7,219 nucleotides of DNA from an uncultured Chlamydiaceae bacterium. GTDB lineage: Bacteria > Chlamydiota > Chlamydiia > Chlamydiales > Parachlamydiaceae. Shown here in pieces: positions 5,956 through 7,219 of the stretch. The stretch lies in contig CAMFKA010000104.1 of NCBI GenBank assembly GCA_945957185.1, positions 1 through 7,219 on the forward strand. The letters run 5' to 3'. Both the position numbers and the translations under genes were made by a program. Positions within the stretch are counted from its first letter, which is position 1, and the number at the start of each line of letters is the position of its first letter. Below the pieces are notes generated by a model that saw only the letters and a list, made by a program, of their open reading frames with translations, was not told the origin of the DNA and did no database searches.

Positions 5956-6840
5956 ATGACTCATAGCAATGAGATCGCCACATTCGGCTATGCTGTTGGT
6001 CTCGCTGCTGGAGACATGGGAACTGCTTTCGCCCCCGTCGTCATTCAAAAATCCCCTTTTTGTAAAGATCTCCCCCTCCACTGGCGCGCTATGTGCCATA
6101 TCAAGCAAGGCCTTCCGCGCCTCGCAGCGATCCCTTTCGTCGCGGAAGCGTGCACTCACCTTGCCAAAGAGATAAAAAATGAAGTAAATCGACATCACCC
6201 TTTTTTGGTTGTAGGAGGAGATCACTCGTCCGCAATCGGCACCTGGAGTGGTGTGTCCTCAGCACTAATGGAAAAGGGCGATACAGGATTGATTTGGATC
6301 GATGCTCACCTCGACAGCCACACGAAAAAGACAACACCCTCCGGTAATATCCACGGCATGAGCTTAGCGGCGCTGTTGGGAAAAGGGATTAAAACATTAA
6401 CGCAAGTGTTGGCTCCGCATCAAAAACTCAAGCCTCGTCACGTATGCGTGATTGGTGCACGCAGTTTTGAACCGGAAGAAGTGGCACTGTTGGAGCAGCT
6501 GCAAGTGCGGATATTTTACGCAGAAGAAGTGAAAGAAAAAGGGCTTTCTGCGGTAATGAAGGAAGCTTTGGAAATTGTAACAACAGGTACAGCGGGTTTT
6601 GGTATTTCGCTTGATATGGATTCGCTCAACCCTCAGGAGGCTCCCGGAGTGGGGACTCCCGCTTCCGATGGCTTAAACGGTGCTGAATTATTGAAAGCAT
6701 GTGCAGGGATAGCGAAAATCCCAGGTTTTGTGGGTTTGGAAATTGTGGAATTCAATCCGCTTTTGGACGGAGAGCAGAAAACCGAAAAATTGGTTGCTGA
6801 AGTGATTAAGAGTGTATTTTTAGGGAAGGAGAAACAATGA
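5956..6840 (+). CDS. rocF: Arginase-family ureohydrolase, probably arginase
   Basis: Arginase hydrolyses L-arginine to ornithine and urea at a two-manganese centre in the cytosol. The product is 294 residues, normal for bacterial arginases. All six metal ligands are visible: His90 (GGDHS), Asp116, His118 and Asp120 (IDAHLDS), and Asp220 and Asp222 (LDMDSLNP). Ser129, Asn131 and His133 in PSGNIHGM match the arginase SGNxHG block (rat Ser137, Asn139, His141), and Glu263 in LEIVEFNP matches rat Glu277. This pattern favours arginase over agmatinase. Oddities are His122 where arginases have Asn130, and RSFEPEE (169-175) where rat arginase has RDVDPGE, both at the alpha-amino/carboxylate end of the substrate pocket. 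The gene follows pdxS by 3 bases, with GGTGG in the pdxS end as a likely ribosome binding site, and overlaps the ornithine aminotransferase start by ATGA. That partner uses ornithine, which supports the arginase call. Confidence 0.87.
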   Translation: MTHSNEIATFGYAVGLAAGDMGTAFAPVVIQKSPFCKDLPLHWRAMCHIKQGLPRLAAIPFVAEACTHLAKEIKNEVNRHHPFLVVGGDHSSAIGTWSGVSSALMEKGDTGLIWIDAHLDSHTKKTTPSGNIHGMSLAALLGKGIKTLTQVLAPHQKLKPRHVCVIGARSFEPEEVALLEQLQVRIFYAEEVKEKGLSAVMKEALEIVTTGTAGFGISLDMDSLNPQEAPGVGTPASDGLNGAELLKACAGIAKIPGFVGLEIVEFNPLLDGEQKTEKLVAEVIKSVFLGKEKQ

Positions 6841-7219
6841 GCACGTTTTTAGAACTGGATCGACAATATTCAGCGAACAACTATACTCCATACCCCATCG
6901 TCTTTTCACGTGGAGAGGGTGTGTACCTGTGGGATGTTGATGGAAAGCGGTACATCGATATGATGAGTGCCTATTCAGCGGTTAACCATGGACACAGCCA
7001 CCCCAAGCTTGTCAACGCCCTTTACGAACAAGCAAAGAAATTAGCGATCGTTTCCAGAGCTTATGAGAATGATACAATGCCCAGGTTCCTGCAAAAAGCC
7101 TGCGAATTTTTTAATTTCGATAAAGCACTTCCAATGAATACGGGCAGCGAAGCTGTTGAAACAGCGATTAAAGCAGCTCGCAAGTGGGCGTATGAAATCA
7201 AAAAAGTTCCTGAAAATCA
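6837..7219 (+). CDS. rocD: Ornithine aminotransferase (3' end missing)
   Basis: This class III PLP-dependent aminotransferase moves the delta-amino group of ornithine to 2-oxoglutarate, giving glutamate 5-semialdehyde and glutamate. The first 127 residues of about 400 are visible. They resemble eukaryotic and Bacillus ornithine aminotransferases strongly: NYTPYP (15-20), GVYLWDVDGKRYIDMMSAYSAVNHGHSHPK (28-57) and LPMNTGSEAVETAIKAARKW (98-117). Tyr16 and Tyr46 match human Tyr55 and Tyr85, which contact ornithine and separate this enzyme from GABA and acetylornithine aminotransferases. TGSEA (102-106) is part of the PLP phosphate site. The PLP lysine lies off the right edge. The start is secure: AAGGAG (6826-6831) is five bases before the ATG, which overlaps the arginase stop as ATGA, implying coupled translation. 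Product and cofactor link it to the two upstream genes. Confidence 0.93.
   Translation, partial: MSTFLELDRQYSANNYTPYPIVFSRGEGVYLWDVDGKRYIDMMSAYSAVNHGHSHPKLVNALYEQAKKLAIVSRAYENDTMPRFLQKACEFFNFDKALPMNTGSEAVETAIKAARKWAYEIKKVPEN

Noticed and set aside
5956..6840. Agmatinase or formiminoglutamase for the ureohydrolase gene
   Set aside because: The SGNIHG block after the metal motif is arginase-like, agmatinases have a DAHxDTY-type motif there, and the next gene uses ornithine.

Overview
The window most resembles the chromosome of a chlamydia-related bacterium (order Chlamydiales, probably an 'environmental' family and not the genus Chlamydia). The main clue is the gene at 2439-3161. Its product resembles the DUF2709 family, which I know only from Chlamydiae, and it sits directly upstream of tsaE and close to a dnaQ-type exonuclease, an order I recall from Chlamydia genomes. 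A leucine dehydrogenase gene also fits. Base composition looks moderate (not counted). The assignment to this group is inference; no search was run.

Layout. Left part, minus strand: a leucine dehydrogenase gene (1230-2324), then a 104-base gap with a perfect inverted repeat and a possible promoter, then argS (1125 down to 1, cut by the left edge just before its KMSKS-like loop). A 114-base divergent intergenic region (2325-2438) has candidate promoters in both directions. Middle part, plus strand: a compact run of DUF2709, tsaE, engB and dnaQ, with gaps of 9 and 4 bases and then an 8-base overlap. Right part, plus strand: a 65-base gap with a good sigma70-type promoter (exact TATAAT) leads into pdxS, an arginase-family gene and an ornithine aminotransferase gene. 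This second run is also tight: a 3-base gap, then an ATGA overlap. The aminotransferase gene is cut by the right edge.

How the genes work together. The middle run is housekeeping: t6A tRNA modification (TsaE), 50S ribosome assembly (EngB) and a 3'-5' exonuclease with an extra C-terminal DUF3820-like module. The right run looks like a small metabolic operon. Arginase would split arginine into ornithine and urea, ornithine aminotransferase (PLP-dependent) would turn ornithine into glutamate semialdehyde, and PdxS is the synthase subunit of the ribose-5-phosphate route to PLP, the cofactor of that aminotransferase. No pdxT glutaminase gene adjoins pdxS. The PdxS protein also differs from the Bacillus enzyme at several normally conserved places, including Glu for the active-site Asp24. 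The arginase-family protein keeps all six metal ligands but has changed residues where arginases hold the amino-acid end of the substrate. This operon is the part of the window most worth following up.

There is no stretch longer than 300 bases without a gene. I saw no tRNA, rRNA, CRISPR array or insertion sequence.
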